This document shows positions 1 through 7,691 of a stretch of DNA of 64,000 nucleotides, piece by piece (position 1 is the first letter of the stretch; each line of letters opens with the position of its first letter). A model generated the notes under the pieces. It had not been told where the DNA came from and ran no database searches. It saw only the letters and a list, made by a program, of their open reading frames with translations. This stretch comes from JAKIVR01 sp035933635 (GTDB taxonomy: Archaea; Thermoplasmatota; Thermoplasmata; Lutacidiplasmatales; UBA184). The stretch is taken from positions 18,897-82,896 of the forward strand of contig DASYYY010000038.1 in assembly GCA_035933635.1 (NCBI GenBank), read 5' to 3'. The translations under genes and the position numbers were made by a program.

Positions 1-210
1 CTCTGCCCAGCTCTCCGCCGCACGCTCGGCCGCCTCGAGCGCACGATCGACATCCACGGTCGTACCTTGAGCGACCTCACCGAGCGGCGCCCCGGTCGAT
101 GGATCGCGCAGAGCGGCATAGACGCCCGAGGTGGGTGGCGAGCGTTCCCCGCCGATGAAGAGCTGGGCGCGGCCCAGCGGCGGCTCGGGGACCATGTCGA
201 GGTCGACCAT
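1..210 (-). CDS. Aldehyde dehydrogenase family protein, N-terminal part (cut by window edge)
   Basis: The 70 visible residues begin MVDLDMVPEPPLGRAQLFIG and continue into the opening typical of NAD(P)-dependent aldehyde dehydrogenases: an IGGE motif, an RDPSTG-type turn, then a helix rich in Ala and Glu (RALEAAERAAESWAE). The family oxidises aldehydes to acids in the cytosol. The catalytic Cys and Glu lie beyond the left edge, so substrate cannot be judged. The start is the ATG at 208-210; a second in-frame ATG five codons in is possible. An AT-rich stretch (gaattaagg, plus strand 221-229) just upstream could hold the promoter. The frame is open to base 1. Confidence 0.7.
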   Translation of the reverse strand, partial: MVDLDMVPEPPLGRAQLFIGGERSPPTSGVYAALRDPSTGAPLGEVAQGTTVDVDRALEAAERAAESWAE

Positions 211-293
211 CCTCGCCTGCGAATTAAGGGCGCGTCCGCCCCACGGCGAGCGGCCACCATCGGAGCTCGGCCCGCGTGAAGCGATGCCGGGCG

Positions 294-3287
294 TTACGGC
301 GGCTTCGAAGATCCGGGGCGCCCCGACGAGATCGGTCGCCATACGCGCTCCCCCAGCGTGTGGAGCGCGGCCGGCACGAGGTAGGTGCGGACGACCATCG
401 CGTCCAGCAGCACGGCCGTTGCGACGGCGAACCCGATCGCCCGTAGCAACACGAACTGGCCCGAGGCCAGGACCGCGAAGGCGCTCCCGAGAATGACCGC
501 CGCCGCGGTGATGATCCCTCCCGTCGCCGCCACGGCCTGGACCGCGGCTTCGGAGGCGGTCCGCCCATGCAGTCGTTCCTCGCGGACGCGGGTGAGCAGG
601 AAGATGTTGTAGTCGATGCCGAGCCCAAGGATGATGATGAATAGCACCGTGGGCACGAAGTAGAACAGCGGCACCCCCAGGCCCTGCTGAAGGACCAGGC
701 CGGTCGTCGCCCACGACCATCCGATCGATAGGCCGATGGTGGCGACGGCGAGGAGCGGAATGATCCAGGATCGGAGCACCGCGAAGAGCACGATGATCAG
801 GCCGATCGACACGACCAGGATCATCCGGTCGGTCGCCGCCGAGGTCTGCTGGGCGATGTCGTTCGTCGTCGGAGCGCCCCCGCCGAAGTAGATCTGCTGG
901 GCGCTCGGATGCGCCGCCCGGAAGCTCTGGAACTCACCGGCCAGGGTGCCCAGGAGCTGGACGGCGGTGTAGGACAGCCCGCTGGAGGTGGGCACGATCG
1001 TCAGGAGGATGGTACGGCCGTCCTGACCGAGGTAGCCCGCGAGGATCGAGTGCAGCCCGAGCTGGAGCGAGGGCGAGAGCGTCGAGAGCTCGAGCCAAGA
1101 GACCAGCGGTGCACCCGACGGACCGATCGGCGAGCCGACCGAGTAGACTCCGGAGGTGTTGGCGAACCGCGAGGTCAGGTTCGCCAGCGCCCCGAACTCC
1201 GTCGCGTTCGTCCCGTTCCCCACGAGTAACGGTGCGGAGAATCGCACGAGGGTCTCGATCGGGAAGGCGTCGCCGCCTCCGAAGTGGGCTCCTAACTGTC
1301 CGAGGCCGTTCGTCGAGGACGAGCCGCCGGGGAGCTGGCCGTAGAAATCATAGTTCAGCGGGACGTTGACTGCGACGTACAGCAGCGGTATCGAGACCGC
1401 GATCAGGACCAGGAGGATCGAGCGCGGCCGACGCTGGGCGAACCGCCCGGCCCGGAAGAAGTAGGTGCGTTCGGCGTCGAACCGGGCCCGATGCGCGGCG
1501 GCCTCACGGTCGAACCGAGCGCCCGAGCTCGGCCAAAAGACCCGACGCCCGAAGAGCGTGAGGCACGCGGGAATGAGGGTGAGCGAGATGAGGACGGTGA
1601 CGAGGATCGCGACCGAGAGCACGATGCCCCACTGGCTGAGCAGCGCCACTCCCGAGAAAGCGAGCGCCGACGTCGCGAGGATCGCGGTCGCGCCGCTCGT
1701 CGCCACGCTCTGTCCGGTCCAGGTCACCGAAGTGACGACCGCTTCGTTCGGGTCGGCGCCACGCTGGAGTTCCTCGCGGAATCGGGCCACGAGGAAGATC
1801 GAATAGTCGGTCCCAACCCCGAGGACGAACGTCTCCTCGAGCTCGATCGCGGTGACGTCGACGTGGGTGACGAACGTGCCGATGAGCACCACGCTCCCGA
1901 TCCCCAGTCCGAGAGCGATCCCCAGGCCCCCGAAGGTCAACAGCGGCGCGAGCGGGGTGCGGAAGTAGAGCATCGTGATCGCGATGAGCACGATCACCGT
2001 CAGCGGCAACACGATCGCCAGGCTGCTCGAGAGGACGGTGTTCTCGTAGTCGTCGAGCGGGGCCCCACCGGTCTGGTAGAACGCGAACCCGGCCTCGCTC
2101 GCCATCGACGGGGCGATCCGTCCGATCTCCGCGACGTCGGCGTAGACGGGGTCGTGGCCCTGCGCGTCAACGTACCCGGAATCGACCGAATAGCTGACGA
2201 GGAGGATCTCGGCCGCACCGTCGGAGGCGACGAACCGGCCCTGGATCGCGGGAGGGATCGGGAAAGGGTACGACGACGACGGCCCGGTGGAGACGTTCAG
2301 CGCCCACTGGAGGACCGCGATCGCCGGCGGAGCGTAGGTTGGGAACTCCCCAGCGAGAGCCTCGGTAAATCCCATGGGGAGACCGGCGTGGGCGGCGACC
2401 AGCGAGAGGGCCAGCTGCCGTTGGGCCGAACCGTTGGTCGCGTTCCCGATCGACAGCTCGTCGAGGACCGCCGGGGCAAGCGACGAGGCCGCCGCGCTGA
2501 GATTCGTTCTCGGGAGGATATCGAGCTCGTTGGCCCGCTCCACCGCCGTCGCACAGGCGTCGACCGAGGAGATGTTCGCCGCGCAATCGGCGGACCCATT
2601 GAATCCCCCGGCATCGCCGGGAGGCCAACCACCGTAGAACGCCTCGAGGACCGCCACGGCCGAACTGTTGGATCCGATCACGCGAAGGGTGGCGTTGTAC
2701 GCCGGCGCGTTCCACTGGGAGGCGCGCTCCGAGGAGTGGTTCGCCCCGTAGGCGAGCCACTGGTCCACGAACAGGATGGGGGGCGTCCACAGCGCCGTCA
2801 CGGCGGCGCGTATGGAAACGAGCAAACCGGTCGGTCCCGGAAGGTAGGCACGGAGTGCGCCGAGACCGAGCTCGCCCTGGCCCTCGACGTACTCGGTGTA
2901 GGCACCGTACAGCGTGCTCACGCCCGCGACGTCGCTGAGATTCTTGTCGTCCGAGATCGCCGCCGTCAGCCGCACCACGAGCGATTGTCCGGTCGGTCCC
3001 GTGACGTTGGGGCCGACGACGAGCAGCACGCTGTCGGTGGGGGCGGTCGCGTTGGGGAACTCCGAAGCGATCTGCGCGCTGGCGATCGAGCTCGGTGCGC
3101 TCGACGGCAGGTTGGTCGCCGAGTTCGTGGTGACCGAACCGACCCTCGAAAGAAAGGGCACCGCGACGACCAACAGCACGATCCAGAAGACGATGGGATA
3201 CCACGGGTGGCGTACCAAGAACCGGCCGAGCGAGCCAAACCACCGGGTCGCTGCGCCACCGACCTCCGGGGCCCGCGGGACGGCCAC
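294..3287 (-). CDS. MMPL/RND-superfamily membrane transporter
   Basis: A protein of about 997 residues with duplicated RND/MMPL architecture: one N-terminal membrane helix (WYPIVFWIVLLVVAVPFL), a large Asn/Ser-rich extracellular domain, a helix bundle containing GVGTDYSIFLVARFREEL, a second extracellular domain, and a second bundle containing LGLGIDYNIFLLTRVREE. The paired Asp-Tyr motifs sit where MMPL exporters carry their proton relay. Such proteins export lipids or small hydrophobic molecules using proton motive force; the substrate here is unknown. I prefer the GTG at 3285-3287 over the upstream ATG at 3380, because a TATA-like box (minus TTATAC, near 3309-3315) lies about 25 nt before it. 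The next gene on this strand ends 120 nt upstream, so transcription looks independent. Confidence 0.85.
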   Translation of the reverse strand: MAVPRAPEVGGAATRWFGSLGRFLVRHPWYPIVFWIVLLVVAVPFLSRVGSVTTNSATNLPSSAPSSIASAQIASEFPNATAPTDSVLLVVGPNVTGPTGQSLVVRLTAAISDDKNLSDVAGVSTLYGAYTEYVEGQGELGLGALRAYLPGPTGLLVSIRAAVTALWTPPILFVDQWLAYGANHSSERASQWNAPAYNATLRVIGSNSSAVAVLEAFYGGWPPGDAGGFNGSADCAANISSVDACATAVERANELDILPRTNLSAAASSLAPAVLDELSIGNATNGSAQRQLALSLVAAHAGLPMGFTEALAGEFPTYAPPAIAVLQWALNVSTGPSSSYPFPIPPAIQGRFVASDGAAEILLVSYSVDSGYVDAQGHDPVYADVAEIGRIAPSMASEAGFAFYQTGGAPLDDYENTVLSSSLAIVLPLTVIVLIAITMLYFRTPLAPLLTFGGLGIALGLGIGSVVLIGTFVTHVDVTAIELEETFVLGVGTDYSIFLVARFREELQRGADPNEAVVTSVTWTGQSVATSGATAILATSALAFSGVALLSQWGIVLSVAILVTVLISLTLIPACLTLFGRRVFWPSSGARFDREAAAHRARFDAERTYFFRAGRFAQRRPRSILLVLIAVSIPLLYVAVNVPLNYDFYGQLPGGSSSTNGLGQLGAHFGGGDAFPIETLVRFSAPLLVGNGTNATEFGALANLTSRFANTSGVYSVGSPIGPSGAPLVSWLELSTLSPSLQLGLHSILAGYLGQDGRTILLTIVPTSSGLSYTAVQLLGTLAGEFQSFRAAHPSAQQIYFGGGAPTTNDIAQQTSAATDRMILVVSIGLIIVLFAVLRSWIIPLLAVATIGLSIGWSWATTGLVLQQGLGVPLFYFVPTVLFIIILGLGIDYNIFLLTRVREERLHGRTASEAAVQAVAATGGIITAAAVILGSAFAVLASGQFVLLRAIGFAVATAVLLDAMVVRTYLVPAALHTLGERVWRPISSGRPGSSKPP

Positions 3288-3307
3288 GCGCCGCCGACGC
3301 GACCCAC

Positions 3308-3315
3308 CGTATAAC
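3308..3315 (-). promoter_or_regulatory. TATA box of the MMPL transporter
   Basis: On the minus strand GTTATACG lies about 25 nt upstream of the GTG at 3287. This is the usual archaeal TATA-to-start spacing for a leaderless transcript, and it is the reason for choosing the shorter start. Confidence 0.5.
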
Positions 3316-3407
3316 GTCGCATGGGCGCGAGGCCGGCGAGCGACCGGAGGGACGGGCGAGAAGTCGGAGGCTCGGGCCAAAGGTGCGGCCCCGGGTCGCG
3401 TCGGCCG

Positions 3408-4631
3408 CTATTCCGCGGGCTCGGTTCTTGGCGGGCGACCGCGGTAGAGGTGTCCGGCGATCGTCTCACCTTTGGAAGTCAAGCGGTAGACCAGGACCCG
3501 ACGGGGCCGATCCCGAACATGGCCGAGCTCCGACACGACCAGCCCCGCCGCCTCGAGCCTGCGGACCAGCTTGCTCGTCACGTTCTGTCGAACACCGAGC
3601 GCCGCGCTCAGACCCTGCTGGGTCCACTCCGATCCTGGAACGTCCCCCGGGCCCAGACGCCCCAGAGTGTACAATCGCACCATCAGCTCCTCTGAAAGTC
3701 GGCGGACCTCGCGGGGCAACCGTGGCCGGAGCTCAGCACCGACTTGCGGTGCGGCCGGCCGGCCCTCATCGGGAGACGGGCCCGCTGGGGCAGTCTCCCA
3801 TCCACGAGGGGGGACCGGACTCCATGGCCCGGTACCGGGCGTGGAGGCACCGGGGGGCGGTGGGGCGGAACTCGAGCCACGGTCGCCCCAGCGCCTCCCC
3901 AGAAGGACCACTGCGGCTCCCGATACGATGCCGACGAGCGGGGGAACGACCCAGTCGAACCACGGCATCGCGTCCGCCCCGCCCACCGTGGGGACCGGGT
4001 CGGCGTGCACGGTCAGGTTCGTCGAATAGATCGCACCCGTGGAATCGACGAGCACGAATTCCACGGTGAACGTTCCGCTCGTCGGGTAGGTATGCTCGAC
4101 CTCGGCGCCGAGCGCCGAGCTCCCGTCGCCGAAGTCCCACAGAAGTCGGATGTAGACCTGCGAACCCCCGAACGGGGTCGCTTCGAAAACCACCGAGAAC
4201 GGAATCGTCCCCACTTCCCCCGAGGCCGAAACACTCGCGCCGAGGGCCTGCGATGCGGCCCAGCGCGAATACGAACCCCGCAGCGGGAGGAACTCCACCC
4301 GCCAGTCCGCAGCGTAACGACAGAGGTTGGCCGACCGGCACGTCCCCAAATGGGTCGAAGGGGGGAGCGGACCCGGCTGCTCGTCGTACCGAATACCAGT
4401 TCCCGCGGGCGACTGGAGCGAGTCCGCGGGATGTCCGGCCGCGCTCGCTCCGGGGATCAACGTGGTGCTCGGGGGGGTGGCCGGCAACCGACCCTCGGCG
4501 ATCCCCGTGGCGGCAAGGGAAAGGATCGCCATCACCGCGGCCACGGCGAAGACGGGCGCAGGTCGGCCGCCAATCGCCCGGAAACGTACGCTCGAGCACG
4601 GGGCGTCGGCCCGGAATGGCCCGCGGTTCAC
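3408..4631 (-). CDS. Membrane-anchored PKD-domain / winged-helix putative regulator
   Basis: A 407-residue protein with an unusual domain order: N-terminal hydrophobic segment (about 27-45), a Ser/Pro-rich region, a PKD domain at about 132-211 with its diagnostic LLWDFGDGSS and HTYPTSGTF strands, a membrane helix at about 226-247, a Pro-rich linker, and a MarR-like winged helix at about 312-395 (LSAALGVRQNVTSKLVRRLE as recognition helix region, then a basic wing). The topology suggests an outside sensor wired directly to an inside DNA-binding domain. It starts with GTG whose last two bases overlap the TGA of the upstream kelch/PKD gene (GTGA, 4628-4631), so the two are probably co-translated and the kelch protein may be its partner or target. 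The regulatory role is inferred from domains. Confidence 0.75.
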   Translation of the reverse strand: MNRGPFRADAPCSSVRFRAIGGRPAPVFAVAAVMAILSLAATGIAEGRLPATPPSTTLIPGASAAGHPADSLQSPAGTGIRYDEQPGPLPPSTHLGTCRSANLCRYAADWRVEFLPLRGSYSRWAASQALGASVSASGEVGTIPFSVVFEATPFGGSQVYIRLLWDFGDGSSALGAEVEHTYPTSGTFTVEFVLVDSTGAIYSTNLTVHADPVPTVGGADAMPWFDWVVPPLVGIVSGAAVVLLGRRWGDRGSSSAPPPPGASTPGTGPWSPVPPRGWETAPAGPSPDEGRPAAPQVGAELRPRLPREVRRLSEELMVRLYTLGRLGPGDVPGSEWTQQGLSAALGVRQNVTSKLVRRLEAAGLVVSELGHVRDRPRRVLVYRLTSKGETIAGHLYRGRPPRTEPAE

Positions 4632-7603
4632 GCCGGTCCGTAGTCCGACGGATGGTTTGGGTCCTCCGGCTCGGTCCCGGCGCTCAGCTCCTCGAGCAGC
4701 GCGTTCGCCTCCGCGTCGGTCCGGCGGCGACGCTCTCGCGAGCCGGTCCAGGCGGCGGCTCCGGCGATGACCCCGAGCATGGCGGCGACGACCGAGTAGA
4801 GCGCCAGCGGGAACGCGGGCCCGGCTCGACCCGGGGCCGGGGGGCTACCCGCGAGGACGATGACCGAGGGGAGGTGGACGGTGAGGGAGTGTCCCAGCCC
4901 GTCACGCACCAAGAGCATCGGTTCCGATACGCCCACCTGAGCGTAGACGTGGGTGACGGCGAGCCCGGTAGCGCTCGGACTCCCGTCCCCGAACACCCAG
5001 AGGTAGGTGTACGGCCCCGATCCCCCAAGCGGCCGAGCCGAGAAGGTCATCTCGAGCGGTCCGTGGCCCAGCGACCCCGACTCGGAGACCGAGACCGCGA
5101 TGGGCGCCGAAGCATTGCCGAACCGCCACGTGTCGGCGAGGGAACTCCCACCGTAGGCGTTCCCGCCGAAGAGGAGGACGTAGCCGTCGCCCGCGTCGTA
5201 GACCATCGGGAACCACTGGCGCGCGGGTGGAGGGCCGCCGGTGATCACGCCGGTCCAGTTCGTCCACGTGCCGTTCTGGTAGAACCAGGTCTCGGCGTTG
5301 GAACGGCAACCCGAGGCATACTCGACCGTACCCGCGAAGAGCAAGACCCCGCCGAGTTGGGGATCGTAGACCATTCCGGGAGCGTCGATGCCGCCCGGAG
5401 CTCCCGGGGAGGAGCCGTTCGTTTGCGAGCGATTCGTCCAGGCGCCGTGGGCAAACGTCCAGGTCTCCGGGGCGAGATAGGCACAGCCGCCGTCGGCCCC
5501 GGAGGCCGGTACGCCGCCGTAGAGCAGGACCGAGCTCAACGAGGGATCGTAGGTGAATCCGGCGACCTGGATCGCCGGCGGCGAGGCCGAGCCCCCACCG
5601 GCGAGCCGCGTCCACTGGCCGCCGAGGAACTTCCAGGTATCCTGCACGAGCGTCCAGTTCGAGCCGGAGCCTGCCGGCAGGTTGCCGGTGCCACCGCTGA
5701 AGAGCACCACGTAGCCGTCCGCCGCATCGTAGGAGATCTGGGCCTGACCGCGGGCCGATGGCGCGGAGGTGGGGGACAGAGGGTGCCAGCCGCTTTGGTT
5801 GAACTCCCACGTGTCGTTGAAGAACTGCGTATCGTTGCGCCCGCCGAACAGGAGCAGGTAGCCGTCCGCAGCGTCGTAGGTGAACGACGCCTCCCAGCGC
5901 GCCGGAGGGGCGGTCGGGAGCCGGGTGGTCGCGTCGCTCCAGGTGCCGTTCGAGTAGTCCCAAGTGTCCCCGAGCGGCCCCCATGAGCTGTTCACTCCAC
6001 CGAACAGGACGGTGTACCCGAGCAGCGGGTCGAAGGCCATGGCCCCGGCCGATCGCGCGGGCGGCGCCGGGCTCGCCGCAGAGAGTTCGCTCCAAGAGTG
6101 GGAGTACTGGAACGATGTGATCACGACGATCGAGACCGAGCTGAACGCCCGATGGGCGTTCGCGTCGGTGACCGCGGCCACGGCGGAGAAGGTTCCGGAG
6201 GTGCGGTAGGTGTGGGTGACGGAGCTACCGTTCGACGCCGCGGACCCGTCCCCGAAGGTCCACGCGACCGAGTACGGGCCGGTTCCGCCGGAGATCGCGA
6301 CGGTCAGGTTGACCGCGAGCGGAGCAACCCCCGTGGACGGCCGAGCCGTCGCGGAGGCGAAGAGCGGGGAGCTGCCGTTCGTACCGGCCAGCAGCGCCCA
6401 GGTGTCTGAGAGCACCGGCATCCCGTAGGGGTTGCCGCCGTGGAGCAGGAGGTAGCCATCGGACCCGTCGTAGGTCATGGGGAACCACTCCCGGGCCGAG
6501 GGTGCGCTGGCGTTCAATCGGCTCGTCCAGTTGGTCCAGGTCCCGGAGCTGAACAGCCAGGTCTCGGCGATCGACCCACACGAGCCGTTGACCGCGGTCT
6601 CCCCTCCGAAGGTGACGACCGACCCCAGGCTCGGGTCGTAAGCCATTCCGAAGTCCTGGTAGCCGATGTTTCCGCCGGGCTGGGGGGTGCCGTTGGAGGC
6701 GGTGCGATTGGTCCAGCTCCCCTGATGGAAGGAGAACATGACCGGCGACCGCAGGTTGCACGCCCCCATCGCCGACGATCCGCTCCCCCCGCCGTAGGCG
6801 AGGAGGTAGCCGTCGGCGGCGTCGTAGACCATTCCGCCGGCCTGAGTTCCGGGTGGGCTCGGCCCCGAGGTCGCGGTGAGGTTGGTCCAAGAGCCGCCGG
6901 CGAACTTCCAGGTGTCCTGGACCGTCGTCCAGGGGCTACCGGAGCCCGCCGGTAGATTGCCGGACCCGCCGCTGAACAGGACCGCGTAGCCGTCGGCCGG
7001 GTCGAACGCAAAATCCCCGAGCCCGCGGGGAGAGGGGGCGACCGGCGTGGAAAGGGGATGCCAGCCGGAGGCATTGAACGTCCAAGTGTCGTTGAAGAAC
7101 GTCGTGTCGTTCCGCCCGCCGAAGAGGACCAGGTAGCCGTCGGCGCCGTCGTAGGTCATCTGGGGCTCCCAGCGCGCGGCCGGCGCGGTCCCCACGCTAC
7201 CGGTTACGTTCGTCCAGACTCCCGCGGCGTAGGTCCAGGTGTCATCGAACGGGTTCCACGAACTATCGACGCCCCCGAACAGCACGACCTCCTTCAGAGC
7301 CGGATCGTACTCCATGGCCGCCCCGTTGCGACCCGCCGGCGAGATCGACGTGTTCACGGCGGTCCAGTTTGCGCTAGCGTTCGGCGAGACCTCCGGCCGG
7401 GCCACGCCCATCGGGGACGGGCAGCCGACGGCACGTTCGGCAGAGCATGACGGAACGCTCTTCGAGGGTCCCTGCGTTGCGGCGGGCCCCGCCGCGGATC
7501 CTCGTCCTGCGAATGTGCCCGGCGTGAGCGAACCCGTCGTGAACAGCAGTAGGGCGGCGATCGCGATCACGACCGGGCCACTGGCGATGGAAGGCCTGCG
7601 CAT
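4628..7603 (-). CDS. Kelch-repeat / PKD surface protein, internally duplicated, C-terminal membrane anchor
   Basis: A 991-residue protein with a signal/anchor (VVIAIAALLLFTTGSL), then two successive copies of the same module: a kelch-type propeller (repeats such as YLVLFGGRNDTTFFNDTWTF) followed by a PKD domain (AWTFGDGSAA; LWVFGDGSPS). It ends in a membrane helix and a short charged tail. Many NxS/T sequons suggest glycosylation. Likely a cell-surface display or adhesion protein. The ATG at 7601-7603 is chosen over one at 7777 because a TATA box (minus TCTATAAC, near 7627-7634) lies 26 nt upstream and the signal peptide follows at once. Its stop overlaps the start of the PKD-winged-helix gene by 4 nt. 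Confidence 0.85.
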   Translation of the reverse strand: MRRPSIASGPVVIAIAALLLFTTGSLTPGTFAGRGSAAGPAATQGPSKSVPSCSAERAVGCPSPMGVARPEVSPNASANWTAVNTSISPAGRNGAAMEYDPALKEVVLFGGVDSSWNPFDDTWTYAAGVWTNVTGSVGTAPAARWEPQMTYDGADGYLVLFGGRNDTTFFNDTWTFNASGWHPLSTPVAPSPRGLGDFAFDPADGYAVLFSGGSGNLPAGSGSPWTTVQDTWKFAGGSWTNLTATSGPSPPGTQAGGMVYDAADGYLLAYGGGSGSSAMGACNLRSPVMFSFHQGSWTNRTASNGTPQPGGNIGYQDFGMAYDPSLGSVVTFGGETAVNGSCGSIAETWLFSSGTWTNWTSRLNASAPSAREWFPMTYDGSDGYLLLHGGNPYGMPVLSDTWALLAGTNGSSPLFASATARPSTGVAPLAVNLTVAISGGTGPYSVAWTFGDGSAASNGSSVTHTYRTSGTFSAVAAVTDANAHRAFSSVSIVVITSFQYSHSWSELSAASPAPPARSAGAMAFDPLLGYTVLFGGVNSSWGPLGDTWDYSNGTWSDATTRLPTAPPARWEASFTYDAADGYLLLFGGRNDTQFFNDTWEFNQSGWHPLSPTSAPSARGQAQISYDAADGYVVLFSGGTGNLPAGSGSNWTLVQDTWKFLGGQWTRLAGGGSASPPAIQVAGFTYDPSLSSVLLYGGVPASGADGGCAYLAPETWTFAHGAWTNRSQTNGSSPGAPGGIDAPGMVYDPQLGGVLLFAGTVEYASGCRSNAETWFYQNGTWTNWTGVITGGPPPARQWFPMVYDAGDGYVLLFGGNAYGGSSLADTWRFGNASAPIAVSVSESGSLGHGPLEMTFSARPLGGSGPYTYLWVFGDGSPSATGLAVTHVYAQVGVSEPMLLVRDGLGHSLTVHLPSVIVLAGSPPAPGRAGPAFPLALYSVVAAMLGVIAGAAAWTGSRERRRRTDAEANALLEELSAGTEPEDPNHPSDYGPA

Positions 7604-7624
7604 CGGCCCAGTTCCGATTTTGGG

Positions 7625-7636
7625 GGTTATAGACCC
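7625..7636 (-). promoter_or_regulatory. TATA box for the kelch/PKD operon
   Basis: Minus-strand GGTCTATAACCC about 26 nt upstream of the ATG at 7603; it sits between G/C runs that make it stand out. It should drive both the kelch/PKD gene and the overlapping PKD-winged-helix gene. Confidence 0.5.
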
Positions 7637-7691
7637 CCTCCTTCGGTACGACCCAGATATTCCGACTTCGGCGTTACACCGGCGTCGCGAC

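Noticed and set aside
1491..3314. 607-codon open frame on the plus strand
   Set aside because: It is antisense to the MMPL transporter, Arg/Glu/Asp-rich without any domain, and typical of antisense frames in GC-rich genes.
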